This document shows positions 26,800 to 35,851 of a stretch of 64,000 bases of DNA, one piece after another. The translations under genes and the position numbers were made by a program. Numbering within the stretch: position 1 is the stretch's first letter; the number at the start of each line of letters is the position of its first letter. Under the pieces are notes generated by a model. The model was given only the letters and a program-made list of their open reading frames with translations, searched no databases and was not told the DNA's origin. Origin of the DNA: Caballeronia sp. SBC1 (GTDB lineage Bacteria; Pseudomonadota; Gammaproteobacteria; Burkholderiales; Burkholderiaceae); the NCBI RefSeq assembly GCF_011493005.1, contig NZ_CP049159.1, forward strand, positions 1 to 64,000. The letters run 5' to 3'.

Positions 26800-27768
26800 A
26801 TGAACCAAGTAGACGAATCGGAAACGCCGAGATTTCGAAGTGGAGCTGTGGCAAGAAGAGCAAACATGCCCGTCGCAACACTTCGCATATGGGAACGCCG
26901 CTACGAAGTTGCGCCGTCGGCTAAAACCGATACGGGCCACCGGCTCTATTCCGAAGAAGATGTAAAGCGCATCGTGTTGCTGAAGGTACTGGTCAACCTC
27001 GGTCATGCAATCGGATCCATCGCCAAGCTCAACATCGAACAGCTCAAGGAAATCGCCGGCCACGCTGAAGCTGACATGCGCGGCCCTCCTGGACTCCGGA
27101 AGTGGAACTTGATCATCATTGGCAGCGTGCCGATAGGCCGGTTGAACGGAAACGGATTGACCCCCCCCGCTGTCGTGTTTTACAACACGCTGGAAGAAGC
27201 CCAATCTCGTGCCACTTCAAGAGCCGAAGCATTGCTGGTGCACATAGCGTCGCTACAGGAAGAAACCTCACAAGAGATCCTGCATCTTGCTAAATCGCTC
27301 AAAGCTGACGCAGTCACCGTTGCATACGGATTTGGAACAACCATAGCGATCGAAGCACTTCGCTTTGCGGGCGTCCGGCTGCATCGTGAATCGTTAGGAA
27401 TATTGGATATTCCCCAGATAGTCGACGACTTGTTTCAGCGTCTACACGCTGCAGATTTCCAATGGACACGGGCGCCGCGTCGTTTCTCCGATAGCTCCTT
27501 GCTCGCGATCGCCAGCTTATCACCCACCATAGCTTGTGAATGTCCGCGCCATCTCGCTGAACTCGTGATGAAACTGTCAGATTTCGAAACCTACAGCGAC
27601 GAGTGCGTATCCAGATCACCAGCCGACGCCGCGCTGCACCGCCATCTTGCCGATGTCGCCAACAGAGCGCGTTCAATGATCGAGACCGCGCTTGAGCGCG
27701 TGTCCCGCGCAGAAGGACTCAAAATCGGCGATGAGCCGCAAGAAAATTCGTCTGAAAACCAAGTCTGA
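26800..27768 (+). CDS. MerR-family regulator of LitR/PplR type
   Basis: The 322-residue protein has an N-terminal MerR helix-turn-helix (ARRANMPVATLRIWERRY, residues 18-35) and a long C-terminal region with the stretch ACECPRHLAELVMKLSDFE near the end, as in MerR-type regulators found beside photolyase and folE genes. A canonical cobalamin motif (DxHxxG) is not seen, so direct B12 photochemistry cannot be claimed; it may resemble the class that works with a partner receptor. GGAG precedes ATG 26800. It is the first gene of a run continuing with folE, SDR and DUF3429. Confidence 0.82.
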   Translation: MNQVDESETPRFRSGAVARRANMPVATLRIWERRYEVAPSAKTDTGHRLYSEEDVKRIVLLKVLVNLGHAIGSIAKLNIEQLKEIAGHAEADMRGPPGLRKWNLIIIGSVPIGRLNGNGLTPPAVVFYNTLEEAQSRATSRAEALLVHIASLQEETSQEILHLAKSLKADAVTVAYGFGTTIAIEALRFAGVRLHRESLGILDIPQIVDDLFQRLHAADFQWTRAPRRFSDSSLLAIASLSPTIACECPRHLAELVMKLSDFETYSDECVSRSPADAALHRHLADVANRARSMIETALERVSRAEGLKIGDEPQENSSENQV

Positions 27769-28528
27769 ACTTAAAAACATGGATCAACTCGTGCACGATC
27801 TTTCCGATACTCTACTCGATGAGAACCCGGCGCCGGCCTACCCGGATGAGGGGGTACCGCTTTCGCAGCGAATCAGGAGCCGGTTGACCGATGCCGGCGT
27901 GCGTTATCACGCAAACGACAACATCGCGCCCTACCTCAGAGCGGGCGAGCTCGACCTTCTTCAGCAAGAAGTAGCGAGCAAGATGAAGGATGTGTTGCGC
28001 TCGTTGGTCATAGATCTTGAGGCAGATCACAATTCACGTGACACGGCACAGCGGGTCGCAAAAATGTTTATTCGCGAAGTCTTCGCGGGCCGTTACGAGG
28101 CTGCGCCGCCACTGACGGAATTCCCCAATGTCGAACATATAAATGAATTGCTGATCGTAGGTCCGCTTCGGGTCCGGGGCGCGTGCTCCCATCATCTCTG
28201 CCCGATCATGGGCCGGATCTGGATTGGTGTGATGCCAAACGAAAATTCGAATCTAATCGGCTTATCAAAGTACGCGAGGTTGATCGACTGGGTGATGAAG
28301 CGACCGCAAATTCAGGAGGAAGCCGTTTCGCAAATTGCCGACCTTCTGGAACAAAAGCTGAAGCCGGACGGACTCGCAGTCGTTCTTGAAGCAGACCACT
28401 TTTGCATGCATTGGCGCGGGGTCAAGGATGATCAATCGAAAATGGTTAATAGCATCATGCGCGGCTCCTTTCGTCGAGACCCGGCGCTAAGGAATGAATT
28501 TCTGACTTTGCTTCCCCAGCGCGACTAG
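27731..28528 (+). CDS. folE: GTP cyclohydrolase I
   Basis: The protein contains the full FolE core: zinc ligands in RGACSHHLCPI and the later DHFCMHWRG cysteine, plus GLSKYARLIDWVMKRPQIQE and LEADHFCM. It converts GTP to dihydroneopterin triphosphate, the first step to folate or pterins such as the MTHF antenna of photolyases. ATG 27731 overlaps the merR end by 38 bases; ATG 27779 is an alternative start giving 249 residues. Its place behind a LitR-like regulator matches light-induced second copies of folE in pseudomonads. Confidence 0.9.
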   Translation: MSRKKIRLKTKSELKNMDQLVHDLSDTLLDENPAPAYPDEGVPLSQRIRSRLTDAGVRYHANDNIAPYLRAGELDLLQQEVASKMKDVLRSLVIDLEADHNSRDTAQRVAKMFIREVFAGRYEAAPPLTEFPNVEHINELLIVGPLRVRGACSHHLCPIMGRIWIGVMPNENSNLIGLSKYARLIDWVMKRPQIQEEAVSQIADLLEQKLKPDGLAVVLEADHFCMHWRGVKDDQSKMVNSIMRGSFRRDPALRNEFLTLLPQRD

Positions 28529-28577
28529 GCCTCTGGCGTCGCAATGCAGTTTGTCAGTATGGAATCAGGAGCAGTCA

Positions 28578-29327
28578 ATGGAAACGGTCTGGATCACGGG
28601 CGCGACAGGGGCAATAGGGTCAGCGCTAGCGCGTCGTCTTGATGCGCGGGGCGTCAACGTCGTGCTGAGCGCGCGCGATTCAGGCAAGCTCGAAGCGCTT
28701 GCCGCTGAACTTAGCCCCGGGGCCCTTAGCGTCGTCGCAGATGCGACCGATGCCTCTTCATCCCCGAACGTTCTCAAGATCGCAGAAGAACGCTTTGGAC
28801 CCGTGACCGGGCTCGCGCACTGCGTGGGTTCGATCCTGATCAAGCCGCTTCATCTCACCACTCCTGAAGAGCTCGACACTACAACGAAACAGAACTATTT
28901 GAGCGCGTGGCATGTGCTACGCGCGTTTGTCATCGCACAATTGAAACATCGCGAACACGCAAGTGCGGTCCTTGTTGGTACGGTGGCGACGAGATCCGGA
29001 TTTGCCAATCACGAGGCTATTGCAGGCGCAAAAGCAGCAGTTGCGGCGCTCGCGGCGACCGCAGCAGCGACGTATGCCGAACGAAACATCCGCATTAATT
29101 GCGTGCACCCTAGTCTCACAGCGTCTGCCATCTCGGCGAAATTCACGCGGACAACGGAGGCGGCTGAGCGGATGGCAAAGCTCAATCCGATGGGACGGCT
29201 GGGCACCGGCGACGACACGGCGGCACTTATCGAATTCCTGCTCAGTAAGGACGCGGGATGGATCACTGGCCAGCAAATTGGTGTCGACGGTGGACACGGA
29301 GCGCTTCAACACACGGTGAAAGCGTGA
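28578..29327 (+). CDS. SDR-family protein with non-standard catalytic site
   Basis: This 249-residue short-chain dehydrogenase-fold protein has the N-terminal cofactor motif TGATGAIGSALA and the C-terminal GQQIGVDGG. In the active site the usual YxxxK is replaced by IAGAK (preceded by NHEA), so the catalytic tyrosine is Ile. CAGGAG precedes ATG 28578. The gene sits between folE and DUF3429 with only a four-base overlap to the latter, so it belongs to the same operon. A redox role is uncertain given the missing tyrosine. Confidence 0.83.
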   Translation: METVWITGATGAIGSALARRLDARGVNVVLSARDSGKLEALAAELSPGALSVVADATDASSSPNVLKIAEERFGPVTGLAHCVGSILIKPLHLTTPEELDTTTKQNYLSAWHVLRAFVIAQLKHREHASAVLVGTVATRSGFANHEAIAGAKAAVAALAATAAATYAERNIRINCVHPSLTASAISAKFTRTTEAAERMAKLNPMGRLGTGDDTAALIEFLLSKDAGWITGQQIGVDGGHGALQHTVKA

Positions 29328-29755
29328 CCCCTTTGCCGACCACCAATACCGCACTCCCCAGATCACTGGGCTATGCCGGGCTCATTCCGTTCGTTGGCCT
29401 GGCGTTGCTCGTGCATACGTCTGGTTCACACCTGAATTTTCTCAGGCACGCATTACTCGCCTACGGGGCGTGCATTGTGTCTTTTGTTGGCGCTGTGCAC
29501 TGGGGAATCGGGATTTCGACGTCAAGCAAGAACCGTCCTGGCCTTGGATGGAGCGTTGTGCCCTCGATAGCAGCGTGGGTCGCACTGAGCATCGACAAAT
29601 CGGGATCGCTTGTCGCGATGGCGGCCGTACTCGTAGGGTGTCTCGCGGCAGACTTGAGATTTTACAAGGCAGGCGAGCTACCACGCTGGTATTTTCAAAT
29701 GCGCATTTCACTCACCACGATCGGCGCACTCTCTTTAATTGCCGGAATGTTATGA
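29324..29755 (+). CDS. DUF3429-family membrane protein
   Basis: From GTG 29324 (overlapping the SDR stop in GTGA) this is a 143-residue protein with four to five hydrophobic segments and the family pattern LGYAGLIPFVGLAL, LLAYGACIVSFVGAVHWG. Function is unknown; members often sit in photo-oxidative-stress gene clusters with SDR, photolyase or ECF sigma genes. The overlap shows translational coupling. Confidence 0.78.
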   Translation: MTPLPTTNTALPRSLGYAGLIPFVGLALLVHTSGSHLNFLRHALLAYGACIVSFVGAVHWGIGISTSSKNRPGLGWSVVPSIAAWVALSIDKSGSLVAMAAVLVGCLAADLRFYKAGELPRWYFQMRISLTTIGALSLIAGML

Positions 29756-29791
29756 GGCGGGCTTGGGTAGTGAGGTCACCGGCATGCCCGT

Positions 29792-30829
29792 TGTATCGGC
29801 TACGCGGCACAGATTCTCTGGAGAGTGTAAAGAATGGCTGCAATTAAAACGTCCCTGCCGCGTCGCCGTTTCGACGTAGTTATCGTAGGTGCAGGTGGTT
29901 CCGGCATGCGCGCGTCGCTGCAACTCGCTCGCGCGGGTCTGTCGGTCGCGGTGCTTTCGAAGGTGCTCCCAACGCGTTCGCACACCGTTGCGGCCCAAGG
30001 CGGTATTGGCGCGTCGCTTGGCAACATGAGCGAAGACAACTGGCATTATCACTTCTACGACACCATCAAGGGCTCCGACTGGCTCGGTGACCAGGATGCG
30101 ATCGAATTCATGTGCCGTGAAGCGCCGAACGCGGTTTACGAACTCGAACACATGGGCATGCCGTTCGACCGCAACGCGGACGGCACGATCTATCAGCGTC
30201 CGTTTGGCGGCCATACGGCGAACTACGGTGAAAAGCCGGTGCAGCGCGCTTGCGCCGCCGCTGACCGTACCGGCCATGCGTTGCTGCACACGCTTTATCA
30301 GCAGAACGTCGCAGCCAAGACGCACTTCTTCGTTGAATGGATAGCGCTGGACCTGATCCGCGACGCCGACGGCGACGTGCTCGGCGTGACCGCCATGGAA
30401 ATGGAAACCGGTGACGTCCACATTCTCGAAGGCAAGACCACGTTGTTCGCCACGGGCGGCGCGGGCCGGATCTTCGCGGCATCGACTAATGCGTTTATCA
30501 ATACCGGCGACGGACTCGGCATGGCGGCTCGTTCGGGCATCGCTTTGCAGGACATGGAGTTCTGGCAATTCCACCCGACCGGTGTAGCGGGCGCGGGCGT
30601 GCTGATTACCGAAGGCGTGCGCGGCGAAGGCGGGATTCTGCGTAACTCGGACGGTGAGCGCTTCATGGAACGCTATGCGCCGACGCTGAAGGATCTGGCG
30701 CCGCGCGACTTTGTTTCCCGTTCGATGGACCAGGAAATCAAGGAAGGCCGCGGTGTCGGTCCGAACAAGGACCACGTCTTGCTGGACTTGTCGCATATCG
30801 GCGCCGAGACCATCATGAAGCGGCTGCCG
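29792..30829. repeat. Inverted duplicate of the sdhD-sdhA junction and sdhA 5' region
   Basis: About 1038 bases match, in inverted orientation, the native segment 34476-35513. The copy starts in the last codons of sdhD, includes the sdhA ribosome-binding site, and stops inside sdhA after codon 332 (GGCTGCCG). A few differences are seen, such as VL in the copy for VF in the original ([10 protein letters not shown] versus VLSKVFPTRS). The two arms are about 3.6 kb apart and could support inversion of the segment between them. Confidence 0.9.
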
Positions 30830-31447
30830 ACGAGCCTCCTCGAACGCATAAAGGACAACGATGAGGTAGCGTTTCAGCAGTTGTACAAACTCGCTTTTAC
30901 CCCCCTCTTCAGAGTGGCGCTGCGTATCACGCGAAAGCGCGAGTGGGCCGAGGAAGTCCTGCAGGAAGTCTTTTTCAAAGTATGGCGTCAGGCAAAATCG
31001 TACGATCCTGAGTTATCTTCGCCAATGACCTGGATGTTCACAATCGTTAGGAACCAATCTCTTGACATGGTCCGTCGAACTCCGCGCACCGAAGCACTGC
31101 CTGAAGACTTCGACTGCGTTGACACGTCAGTCGACGCTCTTCCTGAAATGGCGCTGCAGCGGGCGCTCGAGGCTACACACCTTTCCGTCTGCCTGGCACA
31201 TCTGAAACCCATGCAACGGCAGGCGATTGCACTTGCGTATTTCAAGGGCCAGTCGCATTCAGAGATCGCTGAGTCGCTGGCTGTCCCTCAGGGCACAGTG
31301 AAATCGTGGATTCGCCGCAGTCTGGCTTCGCTAGGATTTCTATTGGAATCGGCGGAGCTGAGCGACGACGCTTCGCTTTGTGCGTGCACCCAACGCGACC
31401 TGGCCAAACGGAACAACATCGTTTTTCCTGAAGGCCGAAGTCAATGA
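29834..31447 (+). CDS. Chimeric SdhA N-terminal fragment fused to an ECF sigma factor
   Basis: One open frame of 537 residues joins two unrelated proteins. Residues 1-332 are the FAD-binding N-terminal part of succinate dehydrogenase SdhA ([23 protein letters not shown]). At 30829-30831 the sequence changes to an ECF sigma factor lacking only its first few residues: [20 protein letters not shown], the region 2 stretch [35 protein letters not shown], and region 4 [20 protein letters not shown]. The sigma domains look intact, so the fusion could be active, be cleaved, or be a dead relic. It follows DUF3429 in the MerR-folE run. Confidence 0.85.
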   Translation: MAAIKTSLPRRRFDVVIVGAGGSGMRASLQLARAGLSVAVLSKVLPTRSHTVAAQGGIGASLGNMSEDNWHYHFYDTIKGSDWLGDQDAIEFMCREAPNAVYELEHMGMPFDRNADGTIYQRPFGGHTANYGEKPVQRACAAADRTGHALLHTLYQQNVAAKTHFFVEWIALDLIRDADGDVLGVTAMEMETGDVHILEGKTTLFATGGAGRIFAASTNAFINTGDGLGMAARSGIALQDMEFWQFHPTGVAGAGVLITEGVRGEGGILRNSDGERFMERYAPTLKDLAPRDFVSRSMDQEIKEGRGVGPNKDHVLLDLSHIGAETIMKRLPTSLLERIKDNDEVAFQQLYKLAFTPLFRVALRITRKREWAEEVLQEVFFKVWRQAKSYDPELSSPMTWMFTIVRNQSLDMVRRTPRTEALPEDFDCVDTSVDALPEMALQRALEATHLSVCLAHLKPMQRQAIALAYFKGQSHSEIAESLAVPQGTVKSWIRRSLASLGFLLESAELSDDASLCACTQRDLAKRNNIVFPEGRSQ

Positions 31448-31506
31448 AGATAAGTGGGTCTATTGAGATGGACCCGGTGGGTCAAGTATTTGAACAATAT
31501 CGTTGA
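31444..31506 (+). pseudogene. Start of a gene coupled to the sigma factor, cut off by an IS6 remnant
   Basis: ATG 31444 overlaps the sigma-factor stop in ATGA and opens a frame of only 20 residues ([10 protein letters not shown]...) that runs into IS6-type sequence from about 31472. Such an overlap is typical for a following anti-sigma gene (ChrR or similar), but too little is left to identify the product. Confidence 0.35.
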
Positions 31507-31681
31507 GCAGGACCATCGGGCTACCAAACGCCGAGCTAGGCCCATGATGGGTTTCAAGAACTTTCGCTGCACCCGCATCATCCTGTCCGGAATCGAAGCG
31601 ATGCACATATCAGGAAAGGGCAGATGAAAGTTGATGGCATCGCGCGAACCGCTGCCGAACAGTTCTATTCGTCAGTCATGT
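31472..31681 (+). pseudogene. IS6-family transposase C-terminal remnant
   Basis: The plus strand encodes KYLNNIVEQDHRATKRRARP and MMGFKNFRCTRIILSGIEAM, the hallmark C-terminal part of IS6/IS26-type transposases including the catalytic glutamate region. A frameshift near 31620 is needed to reach the terminal RTAAEQFYSSVM. The N-terminal two thirds are absent. Confidence 0.82.
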
Positions 31682-31832
31682 AGGTATCCATACCATGACA
31701 CAATTTTCTCGCCTTGCCTATCTTATCGCGATACAACCGAGGAATCTGCTACGGGCTATGCCCGCTGCGGATTGCTCAGCGCATCGCCTCCGCTTAGCAA
31801 AAGTGACGAACACCCAAGAAACCAACATACAC

Positions 31833-32858
31833 TTATTCTGGCTGAGCGCGCTCACACAACGCGGCCAAGGCCCGCGCCCACCGCGGGTCATCGTTCAAAC
31901 ATGGCACCAGAACCAAATCTACGCCCCCCGCTGCGAGGAACTGCTTTCGACCTCGGTCGCCGATTTCCTCGAGCGTCTCGATGCAATCTGCAACAAATGC
32001 CGGGCACATCACCAGTAACTTTTTTACTTCCCGTCTCGCGAGCTCGTCGAGTCGCGCCTCCGTGTAGGGTTCGATCCACTTTGCCCGTCCTAGCCGCGAT
32101 TGAAACGACACTGACCATTTATTATCAGGGATGTTCACCAGCTTGGCGAAGCTCGCGGCCGTGCGCATGCATTGCGCGCGGTAACACGAGGCCAGCACAT
32201 TGGGCGGCGCATTAAGACAACAATCTCTGGTACCGAGGCAGTGATGGCCGGTGGGATCGATCTTCTTCAGGTGTCTTTCGGGCAAACCGTGGAAGCTCAG
32301 AAGCAGATGATCAAAATTGTGGGTCTGTAGCCAAGGCCGCGCGCTCTCGGCCAGCGCGTCGAGGTACTCAGGCTGATCGTAGAATGGTTGTACCAAGGAA
32401 AACTTCATCGACAATCTCTGCTCGCGGACCACCGTTGTCGCCTCTTCGATTACGGTGGTCACGGTGCTATCGGCAAACTGCGGATACAACGGCGCTAAGG
32501 TAACATTTCTGATGCCCCTCGCGGCAAGCCGTGTCAATACTGACTTGATCGAAGGTTCGCCATAGCGCATGGCTACTTCCACAGAACCTTGGGTCCATCG
32601 GGAACGCATGGCTGATTGGAGGCGCCGGGTCAGCACCACCAGCGGCGAGCCTTCGTCCCACCATATAGAGGCGTATGCATGTGCGGATTGCTCTGGCCGC
32701 TTTATTAAGATGAGCGACACCAGAAGTCTCCGTACAGGCCATGGCACATCGATGACGTAAGGGTCCATCAAGAACTGGTTTAGATAGCGGCGAACATCTC
32801 CCACCTCGGTGGATGCAGGTGAGCCAAGGTTCACGAGCAATAGGGCATGCTCAGTCAT
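31833..32858 (-). CDS. hemH: Ferrochelatase
   Basis: This 341-residue enzyme inserts ferrous iron into protoporphyrin IX as the last step of haem synthesis. Family motifs include LLVNLGSP, the [15 protein letters not shown] signature with the catalytic His, [18 protein letters not shown] and [17 protein letters not shown]. It is full length. It stands alone, convergent to the sigma-factor relic and downstream of sdhB in the same direction. In pseudomonads hemH neighbours photolyase/MerR genes, so it may belong to the same light-response block. Confidence 0.93.
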   Translation of the reverse strand: MTEHALLLVNLGSPASTEVGDVRRYLNQFLMDPYVIDVPWPVRRLLVSLILIKRPEQSAHAYASIWWDEGSPLVVLTRRLQSAMRSRWTQGSVEVAMRYGEPSIKSVLTRLAARGIRNVTLAPLYPQFADSTVTTVIEEATTVVREQRLSMKFSLVQPFYDQPEYLDALAESARPWLQTHNFDHLLLSFHGLPERHLKKIDPTGHHCLGTRDCCLNAPPNVLASCYRAQCMRTAASFAKLVNIPDNKWSVSFQSRLGRAKWIEPYTEARLDELARREVKKLLVMCPAFVADCIETLEEIGDRGRKQFLAAGGVDLVLVPCLNDDPRWARALAALCERAQPE

Positions 32859-32972
32859 ACATGGCCCTTAGCGAATTGAACATTTCGGATTCCTGCACGA
32901 ATAATCATTGAATAAAAGCTAGGAAAAAGGCGAGAACGGAAATTTTCCGTAATGCGAAGAGTCAAGCGACAA

Positions 32973-33677
32973 TTAGGCAGCGCGGCGCACCATCAATTCT
33001 TTGATCTTGCCAATAGCCTTCGTAGGATTCAGTCCCTTCGGGCAAACATCGACGCAATTCATGATCGTATGGCAACGGAACAGACGGTACGGATCTTCCA
33101 GGTTGTCGAGTCGTTCTCCCGTCGCTTCGTCACGGCTGTCCGCAATGAATCGATAGGCTTGCAACAGGCCCGCCGGACCCACGAACTTGTCCGGGTTCCA
33201 CCAAAAGCTCGGGCATGCAGTCGAGCAGCTAGCACACAGAATGCACTCATACAAACCGTCAAGCTCGTCGCGTTCTTCAGGCGTTTGCAGACGCTCTTTT
33301 TCCGGCGGCGGCGTGTCGTTGATCAGGTACGGCTTGATCGAGTGATACTGGTTGAAAAACTGCGTGAAATCGCAAATCAGGTCGCGCACAACGGGCATGC
33401 CCGGCAGCGGACGCAGCACAATCTTCTGCGGCAGGTCGTTCATGTTCTGCAAACAAGCCAGGCCGTTCTTGCCGTTGATGTTCATGGCGTCCGAACCGCA
33501 CACGCCTTCACGGCACGAACGGCGGAACGACAGCGTTTCGTCGACCGACTTCAGCTTCAGCAGCGCGTCCAGCAACATGCGCTCGTGCGAGTCGATCTCG
33601 ATCTCGTACGTCTGCATGCGGGGCGCCGCGTCCTTGTCCGGATCGTAGCGGTAGATTTCAAAAGTACGCTTTGCCAT
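32973..33677 (-). CDS. sdhB: Succinate dehydrogenase iron-sulfur subunit
   Basis: This 234-residue subunit carries electrons from FAD to ubiquinone. The [2Fe-2S] ligands are in [11 protein letters not shown]...C, the [4Fe-4S] motif is [12 protein letters not shown], and the [3Fe-4S] motif is [11 protein letters not shown] with an upstream Cys. It is the last gene of sdhCDAB, 15 bases after sdhA. sdhE and gltA, which often follow in this group, are not present; a ferrochelatase gene comes next. Confidence 0.96.
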   Translation of the reverse strand: MAKRTFEIYRYDPDKDAAPRMQTYEIEIDSHERMLLDALLKLKSVDETLSFRRSCREGVCGSDAMNINGKNGLACLQNMNDLPQKIVLRPLPGMPVVRDLICDFTQFFNQYHSIKPYLINDTPPPEKERLQTPEERDELDGLYECILCASCSTACPSFWWNPDKFVGPAGLLQAYRFIADSRDEATGERLDNLEDPYRLFRCHTIMNCVDVCPKGLNPTKAIGKIKELMVRRAA

Positions 33678-33692
33678 TTCGATTCCTTTGCC

Positions 33693-35471
33693 TTAGAAGG
33701 TACGCGCTTTCGGCGGCACCGATTCGACCGTCAGCGGCGTCATGTGCACCGGCTTGTAATCGAGCTTGTCGCCTTCGCTGAACCACAGCGTGTGCTTCAT
33801 CCAGTTGTCGTCGTCGCGAACTTCGAAGTCGCTGTGCGCATGCGCGCCGCGGCTTTCCTTGCGCGCTTCGGCCGAGATCATGGTGGCACGCGCCACTTCG
33901 ATCAGGTTTGCGAGTTCCAGTGCTTCGACCTTCGCCGTGTTGAACACCTTCGACTTGTCTTTCAGGTGCACATGCTTCACGCGCTCGGACAATTCCTTGA
34001 CCTTGTCCACGCCTTCCGACAGCAGCTTCGACGTACGGAACACGCCGGCATGCGCCTGCATGGTCGCGCGGATGTCGTTGGCGATCGACTGCGTGTATTC
34101 GCCCGACGATGAGTTCTCCAGCACGGCGAGGCGTTCAAGCGCAGCGTCGGCGGCATCGGCCGGCAGCGGCTTGTGTTCCTTCATGTCCAGCGCATGCTTG
34201 ATGATGTGGTTGCCGGCCGCGCGGCCGAATACCACCAGGTCCAGCAGCGAGTTCGTGCCAAGGCGGTTCGCGCCGTGCACCGACACGCACGAACATTCGC
34301 CGACCGCGTAGAAACCGTTGACCGGCTCTTCGTAGCCGCCCTTCAGCGTACCCACGACCTGACCGTGAATGTTCGTAGGAATGCCGCCCATCTGGTAATG
34401 GATGGTCGGCACGACCGGGATCGGTTCCTTGATGCAGTCCACGTTCGCAAACTTCATCGCGATCTCGCGGATCGACGGCAGCCGCTTCATGATCGTCTCG
34501 GCGCCGATATGCGACAGGTCCAGCAAGACGTGGTCCTTGTTCGGACCTACACCGCGACCTTCCTTGATTTCCTGGTCCATTGAACGCGAAACGAAGTCGC
34601 GCGGCGCCAGATCCTTCAGCGTCGGCGCGTAACGTTCCATGAAGCGTTCGCCGTCCGAATTGCGCAAAATGCCGCCTTCACCGCGCACACCTTCGGTAAT
34701 CAGCACGCCCGCACCGGCCACGCCAGTCGGGTGAAATTGCCAGAATTCCATGTCCTGCAAAGCGATGCCCGAGCGGGCCGCCATGCCAAGTCCGTCGCCG
34801 GTATTGATGAACGCGTTGGTCGATGCCGCGAAGATCCGGCCCGCGCCGCCCGTGGCGAACAGCGTGGTCTTGCCTTCGAGAATATGGACGTCGCCGGTTT
34901 CCATTTCCATGGCGGTCACGCCGAGCACGTCGCCGTCGGCGTCGCGGATCAGGTCCAGCGCCATCCATTCAACGAAGAAGTGCGTCTTGGCCGCGACGTT
35001 CTGCTGGTACAGCGTGTGCAGCAACGCGTGGCCGGTACGGTCGGCGGCGGCGCAAGCGCGTTGCACCGGCTTTTCACCGTAGTTCGCCGTATGGCCACCG
35101 AACGGGCGCTGATAGATCGTGCCGTCCGCGTTGCGGTCGAACGGCATGCCCATGTGTTCGAGTTCGTAGACTGCGTTCGGCGCTTCACGGCACATGAATT
35201 CGATCGCATCCTGGTCGCCGAGCCAGTCGGAGCCCTTGATGGTGTCGTAGAAGTGGTAGTGCCAGTTGTCTTCGCTCATGTTGCCGAGCGACGCGCCAAT
35301 ACCGCCTTGAGCCGCGACAGTGTGCGAACGCGTCGGGAATACCTTCGACAGCACCGCGACGGACAAACCCGCGCGAGCGAGTTGCAGCGACGCGCGCATG
35401 CCGGAACCACCTGCACCCACGATAACTACGTCGAAACGGCGACGCGGCAGGGACGTTTTAATTGCAGCCAT
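33693..35471 (-). CDS. sdhA: Succinate dehydrogenase flavoprotein subunit
   Basis: The 592-residue flavoprotein oxidises succinate to fumarate on the inner face of the membrane. It has the Rossmann motif [14 protein letters not shown], the covalent-FAD histidine in [10 protein letters not shown], the active-site region NRLGTNSLLDLVVFGRAAG and a C-terminus typical of bacterial SdhA. GAGAGTGTAAAGA precedes ATG 35471. The first 332 codons have a diverged inverted copy at 29834-30829. Confidence 0.97.
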   Translation of the reverse strand: MAAIKTSLPRRRFDVVIVGAGGSGMRASLQLARAGLSVAVLSKVFPTRSHTVAAQGGIGASLGNMSEDNWHYHFYDTIKGSDWLGDQDAIEFMCREAPNAVYELEHMGMPFDRNADGTIYQRPFGGHTANYGEKPVQRACAAADRTGHALLHTLYQQNVAAKTHFFVEWMALDLIRDADGDVLGVTAMEMETGDVHILEGKTTLFATGGAGRIFAASTNAFINTGDGLGMAARSGIALQDMEFWQFHPTGVAGAGVLITEGVRGEGGILRNSDGERFMERYAPTLKDLAPRDFVSRSMDQEIKEGRGVGPNKDHVLLDLSHIGAETIMKRLPSIREIAMKFANVDCIKEPIPVVPTIHYQMGGIPTNIHGQVVGTLKGGYEEPVNGFYAVGECSCVSVHGANRLGTNSLLDLVVFGRAAGNHIIKHALDMKEHKPLPADAADAALERLAVLENSSSGEYTQSIANDIRATMQAHAGVFRTSKLLSEGVDKVKELSERVKHVHLKDKSKVFNTAKVEALELANLIEVARATMISAEARKESRGAHAHSDFEVRDDDNWMKHTLWFSEGDKLDYKPVHMTPLTVESVPPKARTF

Positions 35472-35513
35472 TCTTTACACTCTCCAGAGAATCTGTGCCG
35501 CGTAGCCGATACA
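34476..35513. repeat. Native arm of the 1-kb sdhA inverted duplication
   Basis: This is the parent segment of the copy at 29792-30829, running from the end of sdhD to codon 332 of sdhA. It lies within an intact operon, so this arm is likely the source. Confidence 0.88.
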
Positions 35514-35849
35514 GCCGACCAGCCAAAGGATCGTCGCCACCTGCAGGAACAGGCGCAAGCCGACCGGCTTGACGTAGTCCATCCAGATGTCGCGAATGCC
35601 GACCCACGCGTGATAAAAGAGCGAGAGCAAGGCTACGAAGGTGGCGAGCTTCATCCATTGCATGGCGAAAATGGATGCCCAGCCGTCGTACGAAAAATCA
35701 CGTGCGCCGAAAAACCAGAACAGCAGGACCAGCGTGTACAGGGCCATCACGACGGCGGTAATGCGTTGCGCCAACCAGTCGCGCAAACCGTAGTGCGCGC
35801 CAACGACGAGACGCTTGGGACCGATTCGATTGTTGTTATTCGCTGCCAT
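35475..35849 (-). CDS. sdhD: Succinate dehydrogenase membrane anchor subunit
   Basis: The 124-residue protein has three transmembrane helices (about 28-48, 60-82, 100-122) and the conserved GLRDWLAQRITAV start of the first helix. The haem and quinone region includes FYHAWVGIRDIWMDYVKP. It lies three bases before sdhA and two after sdhC. Confidence 0.93.
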   Translation of the reverse strand: MAANNNNRIGPKRLVVGAHYGLRDWLAQRITAVVMALYTLVLLFWFFGARDFSYDGWASIFAMQWMKLATFVALLSLFYHAWVGIRDIWMDYVKPVGLRLFLQVATILWLVGCIGYAAQILWRV

Positions 35850-35851
35850 TC

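Noticed and set aside
26800..27768. Calling the MerR protein a B12-binding CarH photoreceptor
   Set aside because: The DxHxxG cobalamin motif and Rossmann signature are not seen, so only a LitR/PplR-like relationship is claimed.
32952..34112. 386-residue plus-strand ORF over sdhB and sdhA
   Set aside because: It is the antisense shadow of high-GC sdh genes; the minus-strand genes have all expected motifs.
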